The position numbers and the translations under genes were made by a program. From positions 11,710-75,709 of the forward strand of contig JBEKGJ010000020.1 of NCBI GenBank assembly GCA_050012855.1: 64,000 nt of DNA, read 5' to 3'. Position 1 is the first letter of the stretch, and the number at the start of each line of letters is the position of its first letter. The notes below the pieces were generated by a model that saw only the letters and a program-made list of their open reading frames with translations, was not told where the DNA came from and made no database searches. The stretch comes from JAJXZJ01 sp050012855. Its GTDB lineage: Bacteria; Verrucomicrobiota; Verrucomicrobiia; Limisphaerales; J093. Shown piece after piece: positions 16,704 through 25,825 of this stretch.

Positions 16704-16714
16704 CCCGCAGCGGC

Positions 16715-16987
16715 ATGTCGGCGAAGGCGGAAATCGGCTGGAAAGGCCGCACGGCGGACGGTGAGCGGCGCGAGGTGTACGCGCGTCACGTCGGCGGCGA
16801 TTGGCGTTTCTACGAGCGCAGCCGTCGCTACGACGAATGGCACGAGCTGCCAGACCCGCCGCTGGCCGACTGGCTCGAACTGCTCGACGCCATCGAACGG
16901 CTCGTCCAACGCCAGCGCCAGCGCCCGGAAGAACCGAATCGTATCCGGCGGACCATTCGTTCGCGCTTTCCCGAGGCAGGGATCTGA
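16715..16987 (+). CDS. Small conserved-looking protein of unknown function
   Basis: 90 residues starting eleven bases after ispF and probably co-transcribed. The composition is charged and Arg/Trp-rich, with a body of EVYARHVGGDWRFYERSRRYDEW followed by a helix (LADWLELLDAIERLVQRQ). No signal peptide or membrane segment. No family was recognised. The frame uses the same codon pattern as the real genes around it, which supports expression. Confidence 0.55.
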   Translation: MSAKAEIGWKGRTADGERREVYARHVGGDWRFYERSRRYDEWHELPDPPLADWLELLDAIERLVQRQRQRPEEPNRIRRTIRSRFPEAGI

Positions 16988-17033
16988 GCAGTGCGATGCC
17001 GTGGCGCAGCCCTGGAGACAGTTTGCAGCCCGG

Positions 17034-18332
17034 CTAGCCCGCAGTTGTCCGCTTGAGCGTGGGTACCTCGACCGGTGCCGGCGAGTCCTCCAAGGCGTGG
17101 TCAGCCGACAACGATTCGCCCGACCAGAGACGCTGCGAAGTCCACGTCGCAGGCGGGTCCGACCAGAACGGATCCGTTGGCGGCAATCCCAAGGGCAGCA
17201 GACCTACGCTGCAGAGGTAGAGACTGCCCGTGGAAATGTAAGTTTCACCCAGCGCCGGCTGGTGACCGCAGAATCCCACCCGCAGCCAGCCCCGGTCATC
17301 AAACGTGCCCGGAAAGGAAATCATGCGCCGGATCACCGCGGTCAAAGCGCCACGTACAGCCGGCGCGCGCAGCGGTTCCGGCAGACTCCCTCGCAACGCC
17401 ACCTGGGCCAGCGTCTGGAATGCACCGAAACGATAGGTGGTGGAACGACCCAGCGACGGGAACGTGCCATCGGGGGCGATCAACCGCTCCTGGATCACCG
17501 CGAAGCGCCGGGCCCGCTGCTCCACGATGCGGAGGACCGGATCGAAAGCGCCGTCATGCCGTCGCAGGCAGGCCAACACGTCCACCAGCATGGGCTGGAT
17601 GACGAAACTGTTGTAATAGTCCCAGTGGAAAAAGTCGCCATCCCCGTAGGCGCCATCGCCCTTGTACCAGGCCAGCATGCGGCGCAGACTGTTCTCCAAC
17701 CGGTCCTCGACGGTCGGCTCGCCCATTGCAAGCAGGGCCGCCTCGACGGTGGCAGCGAACATGACCCAGTTGTTCGTCGGCGGACGAATGACGCGAGAGG
17801 ATTCTAATGCCGCCACGATTTGTCGCCGGACACGCGACTCCAGCGGCTGCCACAACGCGCCGGGCGCGCGCAGGATGGCCTGGGCGAGGAAGGCGGCGTC
17901 CACCAGCGGTTGCTGGCCCTGGTTGAAATTCATGAAGTCCGGCGAGGCCGGGTCGGTGGCAGCATCGAGTCCGGCGAGCGCCAGATTGCGCAGGCGCTTC
18001 TGCTGGGCCGCCGCGGCGCTTCCGGGCGCGTTGAGTTCCAACCAGGGCGCCAGGCCCGCCAGCAACCGCCCAAACGCCTCGAGATGCGTGAACCGGCGTC
18101 GGTCGGCGGGATCGCCGCGGGTTTCGACCGGCATCACGCGTTTTAACTCGCGTCGGGCCAGATGTTCCAGCACCGGATCCGCAAGCTGCCGGACGACGTT
18201 CAGCCAAAAGGACCGGTCACCGGTGCCGGCGGCGGAAGCCCCGGAAGCGGGCGCCCCGATCGCAGAGGCCGCAGCGACGCCAACGACCCCAACGGAAGCG
18301 AGCTGAGTGCAGAATTCGCGGCGGCTGGTCAT
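17034..18332 (-). CDS. DUF2264 protein with a Tat-type signal
   Basis: 432 residues. The N-terminus MTSRREFCTQLASVGVVGVAA is a twin-arginine signal, suggesting folded export. The body matches DUF2264: RREFWLNV-like opening, HLEAFGRLLAGLAPWLEL, NFNQGQQPLVDAAFLAQAILRAP, NNWVMFAATVEAALL, then YGDGDFFHWDYYNSFVIQPML. The family adopts an alpha/alpha-barrel resembling polysaccharide lyases and unsaturated glucuronyl hydrolases and is often near glycan-degradation genes. The substrate is unknown. The end of the gene has no overlap with neighbours. Confidence 0.85.
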   Translation of the reverse strand: MTSRREFCTQLASVGVVGVAAASAIGAPASGASAAGTGDRSFWLNVVRQLADPVLEHLARRELKRVMPVETRGDPADRRRFTHLEAFGRLLAGLAPWLELNAPGSAAAAQQKRLRNLALAGLDAATDPASPDFMNFNQGQQPLVDAAFLAQAILRAPGALWQPLESRVRRQIVAALESSRVIRPPTNNWVMFAATVEAALLAMGEPTVEDRLENSLRRMLAWYKGDGAYGDGDFFHWDYYNSFVIQPMLVDVLACLRRHDGAFDPVLRIVEQRARRFAVIQERLIAPDGTFPSLGRSTTYRFGAFQTLAQVALRGSLPEPLRAPAVRGALTAVIRRMISFPGTFDDRGWLRVGFCGHQPALGETYISTGSLYLCSVGLLPLGLPPTDPFWSDPPATWTSQRLWSGESLSADHALEDSPAPVEVPTLKRTTAG

Positions 18333-18384
18333 GGGCGCGAGGATGGATCAGTCGGCCAGTGCTGTAAATCTCGTAGCGTAGGCG

Positions 18385-21300
18385 TCACGGCTGCGGGTTG
18401 ACCGGGCGTCGCGCCCGGGGTCGGTCCGCGGGGGGCGGGACGCCGACGGAACTCGCCGCCGAGGACGGTTGCGCCACGGGGCTTGTGGGCGAAATTCGTG
18501 ACTCGTTGGTCGTGGATTCTCCCTCTCCGTTCAACTTGATGACACCCAGGTCAAGCGGCGCGACTTCGGCGGTGCCGGCGGGCTTGGGAACCCGGATGTC
18601 ATGGAGCACGGTTGGAAGCAGCAGGTTCGGCAGATCTATGAATCGGACATCCACCGACAAGTCGTAGGTGCCCGGGGGCACGTCCTCAATCCGGAAGGAG
18701 CCATCGGGCCCAATCCGGGCGAGGTAGGAACGCTCGGAGCGCCGATGCGCTTTGCCCTCCGGCGACAGCCAGTATTGTTCGAGGCGCGTTTGATACTGCT
18801 TCGCCGCGGCGAACCGATCCGCGCCGGTTGTCAGGCGGGCAAAATCGGGGGCCTCGAACTTGGGCGCCGGCGGCAGCGGGAGGGTCAAGGCAACCCTTCT
18901 CATCCCCGAGTCGGTTTGGTCAGTTGTCTTGGGCAAGGCGACTCTCCCAGTCACCGCGGTTCCGAGTTCCAACGTGACGTGGGTGGTTTCGCCAGCACGG
19001 GCCGTGATGGCAATCTGGTGACTCTCTTCAGGGATGGGAATCGTGGTGCCGGGCAGCGTGATCTGCGCATCCAGGAAGAGCCGGCATAGCAAATACTCCC
19101 CTTCCGGAACAAAAAACTCAAACGTCCCGCCGCCAACCAGTTTGCTCGGACGCTCAAACTCCGGTGGCGACGTGGCGATCGTGCCGGTCCAATTGATGCG
19201 TGAAAGCACGAGACGGGCAGAATGCGACCAAGGCCATTCGCCTTGCACCTTGGCCCAAGGTTTGAGATGGATGATTGGCGAGGCGACGAAGTCGGCCCAG
19301 GGAATCTCGGCGTAGCTGTAATAGGACCGCACCGTCAGGATGCCGCCACCCGGCCAGGGTGGCAGGGAGAACTCTCCCTTTTCGTCGGTTTCCGCCAATA
19401 CTCCTTCACGCAGCAGTTGGTGGGTGACCCGTGGCAGGGAGAAGACCCGTGGCAGGGAGAACTTTCCCTTTTCGTCGGTTTCCGGCCGGTAGGCTGCCGG
19501 GGCGAAATGATAGTCCCGATGACCCGGCCAGATGGCCACCTCGGCGCGCACGACCGGTTGGCCATCCGGGCCCAACACTTTGCCCTTCAACCGGGCGGCT
19601 TTGACCAACTCGAAGGTCAAGGTCGTGCCGTCGTCGTCTGGCCCCAAGGCGCGGGAAACCACCGGCGCGTAACCCTCCGCATCGACCAGCAACGCAGCGT
19701 CGGCTGGCATGGCAAACGGGAAATCGAAGGCGAACCTGCCGGAACCCGGTTCGCCCAGCGTGCCTTCCACACTCCAATCAACGCACGGCCCACCCGCAAC
19801 GCCGAGCAAATGCGCGCCATAGACGTGGAAGTTGGGGATCGGCTGTCGGGAGTCGCGATCCAGGACCGTGACAAGGACCACCGGCACATGTCGGGGAGCA
19901 AGCTTGTCATCGTGGAGGACGAACTTGCGCTCGGCTCCATTTGGAGCAAGCGATCCGGTGAAGGACACTTGGTAGCCGGAGTGAGTGATGACAAAGTCAT
20001 GGTTATCACGAACGCCTGGCCAGATGAACCAGCCTTCCTGGTCCGTATTGGTCCGCCATCTGGCATCCACCGCTTCGACCTTCGCACCGGCCACCGGCCG
20101 GCCTTCGGTGTCCACAACCCGCCCTCGAATGCCGCCCGTGATTGGTGGTTGGGAGATTGGGCGTAAAGCGGGCGCGTTGGTGGCCTGGGCCTTGAGCGCC
20201 GCGTGATAGGCGCGCAACCCTTCGGGCCAGGGAGCCAGACCCATGTCACTGGTTAGCCGAAGGTCCGTGCAGGCAACTTGGCCTTCGCGAACGGTTACTC
20301 GGTCCCATACGATGGTAAAGTGCGTGTTGGTGCCCTTTCCGGCCTGCTTAAGACGCGCCAGATAGTCGCCGAGAATGTACCACTCACCGGCCGGCACGTC
20401 GCGAAAAGTGAAGCGTCCGTTCTGTTCCGTCCGAACCTCACGTCCAAGGGCATAGAGGCCTGGATCCCAGATCCGGCTGAGAAGGATCAACTGATTGCTC
20501 CACGGCCGTCCATCCAGTTCCAGGGTTCCTTCGACCGTGCCCGGGCCTTGCAGCAGAATCGCGTGCCCGTTGGTGAAGCGGCGCAAGTCCACCTCGGCCA
20601 TGTCGTCTTGCTGGTTACGAACGACAAGTCTGTCCGCTTGCGGTTCCGCCCAGAGGAGGAAATGCCCTTGGTCGTCAGCGACGTGGTAGTCTCCCAACGG
20701 TCCAACCGCCCCGTCGGGCGTTTTGCGAATGAAGCGTAGTTGCGCGTGGGGCACGGGCCGGCCGTGAAACAGGACGGTTCCCCAGACACGTTCTTTGAAC
20801 CCTTGCGGCGTGAGCTTTGGCGTCCACACCGGGTAGTTGTCGGAATGACCAGCACCGGCGCTGGACTTTGCCGTTTGCAGATTGTTCGCATCCGTCAGGC
20901 CAATTGCGCCCAGACCGACGATCAGCAGCCCCGCCAGCGCAGACCAGCGCCGCGGTTGGCGGAAACCCGCGATGGCCAGGATGCGTCGCCGGAGTTGGTG
21001 TTTGTCCTCCAGAATTCCCACCAGACCGGGCATCGCGGCCGGCCGGGCGAATTGATCCAGCAGGCGGAGGATGGTTTCACCATAAGCCTGGCGGGCGGAT
21101 TCGCCGGCAGCCTCCAGCGCGAGCGCGTCGCAGGCCAGCTCGCGGTCCGCCCGCATGCGGGCGAACGCGAGCCAGACGAGCGGATTGAACCAGTGGAGGA
21201 TTTGGAGCGCGGTGGTCAGCCAGTTCAACGCCACGTCGCGGCGTTTCAAGTGGGCGAACTCGTGGAGGAACACAAATCGCAGTTCCGCCACGGAGAACCG

Positions 21301-21969
21301 CGCGGTGAACCCGACTGGCAGCAGCAGGCACGGTCGAAGCACGCCGAACAGCGCTGGCGTCAACACGGCATCCGTTTCGAGCAGCGCGACGGTGGAACGG
21401 ACATTCATCTGTTGCCGGCAGGCGTCGAGCAGGTCCAGCGTCGAAGCCGCGGTGACTGGCCGGGCGTGGCGGAGGTGGCGATTCGCCCGCACGATTTGCC
21501 GGGCGACGTAACCCCCCAGCGCCAGCACGCCGGCGAACCAAACCCAGGGCATGAGGACGAGCGGATCGAAACGCGGTTGCGGCGGGAGCATGGTTGCCGT
21601 GGCTGAGGGGAGCGGTGGCGGGTTGAGCGCGGCGACGGGCGGGAGACCTGATCGTGCAGCGATGGGAGCCTGAGCAGGCAACGTGTTGGGAGCGGATTCA
21701 TCGGGCGGGCGCAATGGCGCATTCGCTGCGGTACTGCTCATTGGGCTGGAAGGAGTGGTTCTCGCCAGGTTGAAACAACTCCACGCACTGGCGGGGGTGA
21801 AGGGCAGCGCGAGTCGCGCTACCACCAGCAGCCAGACGGCGTGCCGCCAGCGCGGCGCCAGCCGCCGGCGAAGCAACCATTGAGCGAGCAGAACCAGCAA
21901 AATCAGCACACCGGCCTGCCAGGAGGCCCGGAACAACCGGGACAGGACGAGTTCAATCGCGTTGTGCAT
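18385..21969 (-). CDS. M56 (BlaR1/MecR1-like) membrane metalloprotease with regulatory-like domains
   Basis: 1194 residues from the ATG at 21969. The N-terminal 360 residues form the M56 module: helices near the start, a third near PWVWFAGVLALGGYVA, the zinc motif H236-E237-F-A-H240 in FLHEFAHLKRRDV, then HWFNPLVWLAFARMRADRELACD and a last helix. In BlaR1 this protease triggers loss of the BlaI repressor. The usual penicillin-binding sensor is absent. Instead the remaining 800 residues hold several carboxypeptidase-regulatory-like (Ig-like) repeats, such as IRGRVVDTEGRPVAGAKVEAV and LKGKVLGPDGQPVVRAEVA. The gene directly follows blaI. The signal sensed is unknown. An internal 90-bp duplication is present. 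Confidence 0.88.
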   Translation of the reverse strand: MHNAIELVLSRLFRASWQAGVLILLVLLAQWLLRRRLAPRWRHAVWLLVVARLALPFTPASAWSCFNLARTTPSSPMSSTAANAPLRPPDESAPNTLPAQAPIAARSGLPPVAALNPPPLPSATATMLPPQPRFDPLVLMPWVWFAGVLALGGYVARQIVRANRHLRHARPVTAASTLDLLDACRQQMNVRSTVALLETDAVLTPALFGVLRPCLLLPVGFTARFSVAELRFVFLHEFAHLKRRDVALNWLTTALQILHWFNPLVWLAFARMRADRELACDALALEAAGESARQAYGETILRLLDQFARPAAMPGLVGILEDKHQLRRRILAIAGFRQPRRWSALAGLLIVGLGAIGLTDANNLQTAKSSAGAGHSDNYPVWTPKLTPQGFKERVWGTVLFHGRPVPHAQLRFIRKTPDGAVGPLGDYHVADDQGHFLLWAEPQADRLVVRNQQDDMAEVDLRRFTNGHAILLQGPGTVEGTLELDGRPWSNQLILLSRIWDPGLYALGREVRTEQNGRFTFRDVPAGEWYILGDYLARLKQAGKGTNTHFTIVWDRVTVREGQVACTDLRLTSDMGLAPWPEGLRAYHAALKAQATNAPALRPISQPPITGGIRGRVVDTEGRPVAGAKVEAVDARWRTNTDQEGWFIWPGVRDNHDFVITHSGYQVSFTGSLAPNGAERKFVLHDDKLAPRHVPVVLVTVLDRDSRQPIPNFHVYGAHLLGVAGGPCVDWSVEGTLGEPGSGRFAFDFPFAMPADAALLVDAEGYAPVVSRALGPDDDGTTLTFELVKAARLKGKVLGPDGQPVVRAEVAIWPGHRDYHFAPAAYRPETDEKGKFSLPRVFSLPRVTHQLLREGVLAETDEKGEFSLPPWPGGGILTVRSYYSYAEIPWADFVASPIIHLKPWAKVQGEWPWSHSARLVLSRINWTGTIATSPPEFERPSKLVGGGTFEFFVPEGEYLLCRLFLDAQITLPGTTIPIPEESHQIAITARAGETTHVTLELGTAVTGRVALPKTTDQTDSGMRRVALTLPLPPAPKFEAPDFARLTTGADRFAAAKQYQTRLEQYWLSPEGKAHRRSERSYLARIGPDGSFRIEDVPPGTYDLSVDVRFIDLPNLLLPTVLHDIRVPKPAGTAEVAPLDLGVIKLNGEGESTTNESRISPTSPVAQPSSAASSVGVPPPADRPRARRPVNPQP
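19361..19484. repeat. Short internal duplication in the M56 gene
   Basis: A 34-base segment at 19361-19394 recurs at 19451-19484 with one mismatch, a shift of exactly 90 bases (30 codons). Between them an 18-base unit occurs twice in tandem (19426-19443 and 19444-19461). In the protein this doubles the ETDEKGxFSLP strand of a regulatory-like domain. It looks like recent slippage or unequal crossing-over that preserved the frame. Confidence 0.7.
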
Positions 21970-22017
21970 GGTGGTGGAGAGTGGCAACCGGTGGTTCGGA
22001 GCAAGGCCGGTCGGCCA

Positions 22018-22392
22018 TCATTGATGTTTTTCGAGCAGCTTCCGCAGTTCGCGCAATTCGGTTGTCGAGAGTTTCCGGTGTTCGACGAAGTGGGCCAGCA
22101 TCGGCCGGAGCGAGCCGCCAAAAACGCGGTCAAGGAAGGAATCGCTGGCGGCAGTCACGCAATCGTGTTCCGCAACCAGCGGGCGATAGACATAGGCGCG
22201 GCCTTCGGGCCGGTGGCCGAGGGCCTTCTTTTTCACGAGGCGGTTGAGCAGGGTGCGGACGGTTTTCGGATGCCAGGTGGGGTCGGCGGCGGTGAGCTGG
22301 GCGATGATGTCGGCGGCGGTGAGCGGCGAGCGCGCCCAGACGACGCGCATGACCTCCCATTCGGTTTCGGAGATGCGGGGAATCGTTGGCAT
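22018..22392 (-). CDS. blaI: BlaI/MecI-family transcriptional repressor
   Basis: 124 residues, the standard family length. The winged helix is readable: ISETEWEVMRVVWARSPLTAADI, then HPKTVRTLLNRLVKKKALGHRPEGRAYVYRPLV, followed by the C-terminal dimerisation helices. Family members bind TACA-N2-TGTA dyads as dimers and are inactivated through the M56 partner. Two such dyads lie directly upstream, overlapping a sigma70-like promoter, so the gene is probably autorepressed together with the M56 gene that follows after 48 bases on the same strand. Confidence 0.95.
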   Translation of the reverse strand: MPTIPRISETEWEVMRVVWARSPLTAADIIAQLTAADPTWHPKTVRTLLNRLVKKKALGHRPEGRAYVYRPLVAEHDCVTAASDSFLDRVFGGSLRPMLAHFVEHRKLSTTELRELRKLLEKHQ

Positions 22393-22405
22393 GGGACAAT
22401 TGGCT

Positions 22406-22455
22406 TACAGATGTAATCTACCGCTAGGATTACACCTGTAGTCAAAGCGTGTCAA
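22406..22455 (-). promoter_or_regulatory. blaI promoter with two BlaI operators
   Basis: Reading on the minus strand, TTGACA (22450-22455) is followed after 17 bases by TAATCC (22427-22432), a plausible -35/-10 pair. A dyad TACACCTGTA (22431-22440) occupies the spacer, and a second, TACAGATGTA (22406-22415), lies 25 bases away between the -10 box and the ATG at 22392. Both fit the TACA-N2-TGTA operator of BlaI/MecI. The arrangement would let bound repressor block polymerase. Confidence 0.75.
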
Positions 22456-22822
22456 GGGGGAAGTTGCGGCCGAAGTTGCGGTCGGCCGCCACCCTTCCAG
22501 ATCGGCGGGTCGCGGATCGCCGGGCCGCGGCGGCAACGCTGCGTCCGCAATCACAATTTGGGATTGGGAGCGCGCCCGTTTCGGGTACAGCCGACGGTAT
22601 CCTCGCCGTCGGCCCTCGGCGACCGGCCACCCCCACGGCAAAAGAATCATTGTTTTATCCGCTGGTTCGGAACGTTCGCCGCGAGGGCGCGGCGAACGGC
22701 CGGCGAGCCGCCCGCGCTCCCCCCATTCCCGTAACGAGCCACGACGGTGGGTCGCGGACCGCTTTTTGCTGGCCAGCCGGACGCACCGACGGCAGCCTCG
22801 ACGGCGGATTTGGCGGCGCGAC
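22456..22822. other. Non-coding spacer with hairpins
   Basis: No gene is supported here. Two clear hairpins occur: CCGACGG/CCGTCGG arms at 22591-22612 and GTTCGCCGC/GCGGCGAAC arms at 22674-22697. Neither has a T-run, so they are not classical terminators. The promoter for holB presumably lies in the right half. Confidence 0.5.
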
Positions 22823-23854
22823 ATGGGCTTCACCCAATTCAACGAACAGCAGGCGACGGTGGCGCTGCTTCAGCGAAGTCTGGAGCGCGGCCGGCTGGGT
22901 CACGCTTATTTGCTCAGCGGCGGCCGGTTGGAGGACCTGGAAGCGCTGGCGCGCACGCTCGCCAAGACGCTCAACTGCCCGTCGCCACCGCGCCGCGCCG
23001 CCAACGGCCTGGCGCTGGATTGCTGCGACGCCTGCCTCGCGTGCCGGAAAATCGGGAACGATCTCCACGCCGACGTGCAGTGGCTGCGGCCGGAATCCAA
23101 GAGCCGCGTCATCCGGGTGGAACAAATGCGCGACCTGCTGCACACGGTGCACCTGAAGCCCACCGAGGCGCGTTTCAAGGTGGCGGTCATCGTCGCGGCG
23201 GACCGGTTGCAGGAGTCGGCGGCGAACGCATTTCTCAAGACGCTCGAAGAACCGCCGGCCAATTCGATCCTGATCCTGCTGACCACGGAGCCCGCGCGGG
23301 TGCTGGAGACGATCGTTTCGCGCTGCCTGCGGTTAAACGTGAGCGGCAGCACCCGGCCGAACGCGCCGGATGTGGTGGCGTGGGTGAAGGGGTTCGCGGT
23401 GGCGGCGGCGGCGCAGTCCAACGGGCTGTTGAATCGTTACCGGCTGTTGGGCGTGCTGCTCGGCCGTCTCGGGGAATTACGCGCGCGGATCGAGAAGACG
23501 CTGGGCGAGCGTTCACCGCTGGAACGCTACGACGATGTGGCCGTCGAACTGCGCGACAAGTGGGAGGAGGAACTGGCGGCGGCGATCGAGGCGGAGTACC
23601 GGCGGCAGCGGACGGAGTTGCTGGCCGCCGTGCAATGGTGGCTGCGGGACGTCTGGCTGCGCAAGCTGGGCGCCGATCCGGCCCTGCTGGGCTTTGTGGA
23701 GTTTGCCGACACGTCCGGCCAGGTCGCTGCCCGGCTGTCGGAGCGCGACGCGATGGCGAATTTGTTGGTCGTGGAACAGACGCAGCGCCTGCTGTACTCG
23801 AACGTGCAGGAGGCGCTGGCCCTCGAGGTCGGACTCCTGCGCTTGAAGTTGTGA
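22823..23854 (+). CDS. holB: DNA polymerase III delta' subunit (HolB/DnaX-like)
   Basis: 343 residues. Clamp-loader AAA+ subunit. The N-terminus QATVALLQRSLERGRLGHAYLLSGG is typical, but the Walker A loop is degenerate as in delta'. A zinc-like cysteine group follows (CCDACLACRKI). Then come VEQMRDLLHTVHLKP, AADRLQESAANAFLKTLEEPP, LILLTTEP and the SRC motif (VSRCLRL). The ATG at 22823 is chosen because it begins the conserved N-terminus, although the frame is open upstream. The stop overlaps the GTG of the next gene by four bases (GTGA). Confidence 0.88.
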   Translation: MGFTQFNEQQATVALLQRSLERGRLGHAYLLSGGRLEDLEALARTLAKTLNCPSPPRRAANGLALDCCDACLACRKIGNDLHADVQWLRPESKSRVIRVEQMRDLLHTVHLKPTEARFKVAVIVAADRLQESAANAFLKTLEEPPANSILILLTTEPARVLETIVSRCLRLNVSGSTRPNAPDVVAWVKGFAVAAAAQSNGLLNRYRLLGVLLGRLGELRARIEKTLGERSPLERYDDVAVELRDKWEEELAAAIEAEYRRQRTELLAAVQWWLRDVWLRKLGADPALLGFVEFADTSGQVAARLSERDAMANLLVVEQTQRLLYSNVQEALALEVGLLRLKL

Positions 23855-25203
23855 TCGCGGTCCGCCCAGAAGCGTCGCCGGACGCCCGGCATGGCCGGAT
23901 CGACCTTCCGGAAATCTTCGCCGTGGCGGCGGGGCTGTTCCTCGGATTGACGTTGATGAAGTTCGGCAACCCGCCGATTTTCGATTCGATGGTCGAACGA
24001 CCGGGAACGGCGCTGGAGTTGTTCATCCAGCCGTGGCCGATTGCTTGGGGATACGCACTGCTCGGCGGCGTGGCGTTGGTGGGTTTGTTCGTCGTGCGGG
24101 GGGCGCCGTCGGTGCCGCGCTGGCCGTGGTTGCTGCCGCTGGCGTGGTTTGGCTGGCAACTCCTGTCGGCGACGGGCACGGTGGACGCCCGGCTGACGCG
24201 GATCGTGCTGGCGCATTTTGCGGCGCTGGTGGCGGGGTTTTACCTGGGCCTGTTTGCGCTGGCGCGGGCGCGGCGCCCGCTTTTTTTCTGGGCCGGCTTG
24301 TTGGTGGGCTTCGTCTTTGTCTTGTGGAGCGGGCTGGAGCAGCACTATGGCGGGCTCGAGGCGACGCGCCGCTACATCCAATCCCAACCGGACTGGCAGA
24401 ATCTGCCGCCCGAGCAGTTGAAGCGCGTGGCCAGCAACCGCATTTTCGCGACGCTGCTCTACCCGAATGTGCTGGCGGGCGTCCTGCTGCTGTTGGTGCC
24501 GGCGCTGGTGGTCGCCGTGTGGCAACTGGCCGCCGGCTGGCCTCGGCTGTTGCGATTGCTGGCGACGACCCTGCTGGCATGGGCCGGGCTGGCCTGCCTG
24601 TTCTGGTCGGGATCGAAGGCCGGTTGGTTGATCGCGTTGATCGTGGCGTTGGTGGCGCTGTTGCGGCTCAGCTTCAGCCAGAACCTGAAACGGGCGCTGG
24701 TGGCGGTGCTGGTCATCGGCGGCCTGGTGGGATTCCTGCTGCGGTTCGCGCCGTACTTCTCGAAAGGCGCGACGAGTGTGGGCGCGCGGATGGAATACTG
24801 GCGGGCGGGTTGGCGAACGTTCGTGGCCAACCCCGTGCGCGGCAGCGGGCCGGGGACGTTCGCGGTCTGCTATGCGCGGATCAAGCCGCCCGGGGCGGAA
24901 ATGGCGCGCCTGACGCACAACGACTATCTCGAACAGGCCTCGGATTCAGGGTTGCCCGGCGCGGTGGTGTTTGCCGGATTCGTGGTGCTCTCGTTGCAGC
25001 GCCTGCAGCGGCGCTGCCGCGGCGATGGGTTGCGATGGGCCACCTGGCTGGGGCTGCTCGGATGGGCGCTGCAGAGCTTCGTCGAGTTCGGGCTTTACGT
25101 CCCGGCGGTGGGCTGGACGGCCTTCTGGCTGCTGGGCTGGCTGTGGGGTCTGCCGGAGGACATGGTACGAAACAACCGTGACAAACCGGTTCAGCCAGTC
25201 TAA
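23851..25203 (+). CDS. O-antigen ligase/Wzy-like polytopic membrane protein
   Basis: 450 residues from a GTG at 23851 overlapping the holB stop. About ten to twelve hydrophobic helices are visible. A long periplasmic-type loop holds LEQHYGGLEATRRYIQS, and the conserved region of the O-antigen ligase/polymerase superfamily is SGSKAGWLIALIVAL followed by YWRAGWRTFVANPVRGSGPGTF and LTHNDYLEQASDSGLPG. Such proteins join or polymerise lipid-linked glycans at the inner membrane. The substrate is unknown. The overlap with holB suggests translational coupling but no functional link is obvious. Confidence 0.85.
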   Translation: MIAVRPEASPDARHGRIDLPEIFAVAAGLFLGLTLMKFGNPPIFDSMVERPGTALELFIQPWPIAWGYALLGGVALVGLFVVRGAPSVPRWPWLLPLAWFGWQLLSATGTVDARLTRIVLAHFAALVAGFYLGLFALARARRPLFFWAGLLVGFVFVLWSGLEQHYGGLEATRRYIQSQPDWQNLPPEQLKRVASNRIFATLLYPNVLAGVLLLLVPALVVAVWQLAAGWPRLLRLLATTLLAWAGLACLFWSGSKAGWLIALIVALVALLRLSFSQNLKRALVAVLVIGGLVGFLLRFAPYFSKGATSVGARMEYWRAGWRTFVANPVRGSGPGTFAVCYARIKPPGAEMARLTHNDYLEQASDSGLPGAVVFAGFVVLSLQRLQRRCRGDGLRWATWLGLLGWALQSFVEFGLYVPAVGWTAFWLLGWLWGLPEDMVRNNRDKPVQPV

Positions 25204-25217
25204 TCTCGGGGCTCACG

Positions 25218-25688
25218 ATGAATGTCCTGTTTCTCAACGGTCCGAACCTCAACCTGCTCGGCCAGCGCGAGCCGGGGATTTACGGCCATGCGAGCCTGGC
25301 GGAGATCGAGGCGCAGGTGCGGGAACGGGCGGCGCGGCTGGGGCTGGAAGTCGAGTTCCGCCAGACGAACGCCGAGGGGCAGTTGGTGGAATGGGTGCAG
25401 CAGGCAGCCGGCCGGTTTGCCGTGATCGTGCTGAACGCGGCGGCTTACACGCATACGAGCGTGGCGCTGCGGGATGCCATCTCGGCGGTCGGCGTGCCCA
25501 CGATCGAAGTCCACCTGTCGAACATCCATGCCCGCGAGGAGTTTCGGCAGCGATCGTTGATCGCGCCGGTATGCCGGGGCCAGATTTGCGGCTTCGGGGC
25601 GACCTCGTATTTGCTCGCGCTCGAGGCGGCGGGAGCGATGGCCGCGGCTGGAGGGCGGCGCGAACCGCCCGCGGCGACGGCGGTTTGA
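25218..25688 (+). CDS. aroQ: 3-dehydroquinate dehydratase, type II
   Basis: 156 residues. Dehydrates 3-dehydroquinate in the shikimate pathway as a dodecamer. The signature FLNGPNLNLLGQREPGIYG carries N10, R17 and catalytic Y22. NAAAYTHTS and EVHLSNIHAREEFR supply the other active-site residues, including the catalytic His. The C-terminal dozen residues are Ala/Pro-rich and slightly longer than in most relatives. It starts 14 bases after the ligase-like gene. Confidence 0.96.
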   Translation: MNVLFLNGPNLNLLGQREPGIYGHASLAEIEAQVRERAARLGLEVEFRQTNAEGQLVEWVQQAAGRFAVIVLNAAAYTHTSVALRDAISAVGVPTIEVHLSNIHAREEFRQRSLIAPVCRGQICGFGATSYLLALEAAGAMAAAGGRREPPAATAV

Positions 25689-25825
25689 CACCCGGAGGCG
25701 GTTGTTCTATCGGCCAACGTGCCTTGTCGGTTCACGAGTGGCTGCCCGGTGCCGGGTGTCGCGCGAGTGCCGAAGTCGAAGTCAGGGCGGTCAACACAAA
25801 CCAATCAAACCTCACCGAAGAACGA

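Noticed and set aside
22747..23850. Upstream extension of the ligase-like frame through holB
   Set aside because: It is the shadow frame of holB; the membrane protein begins at the GTG at 23851.
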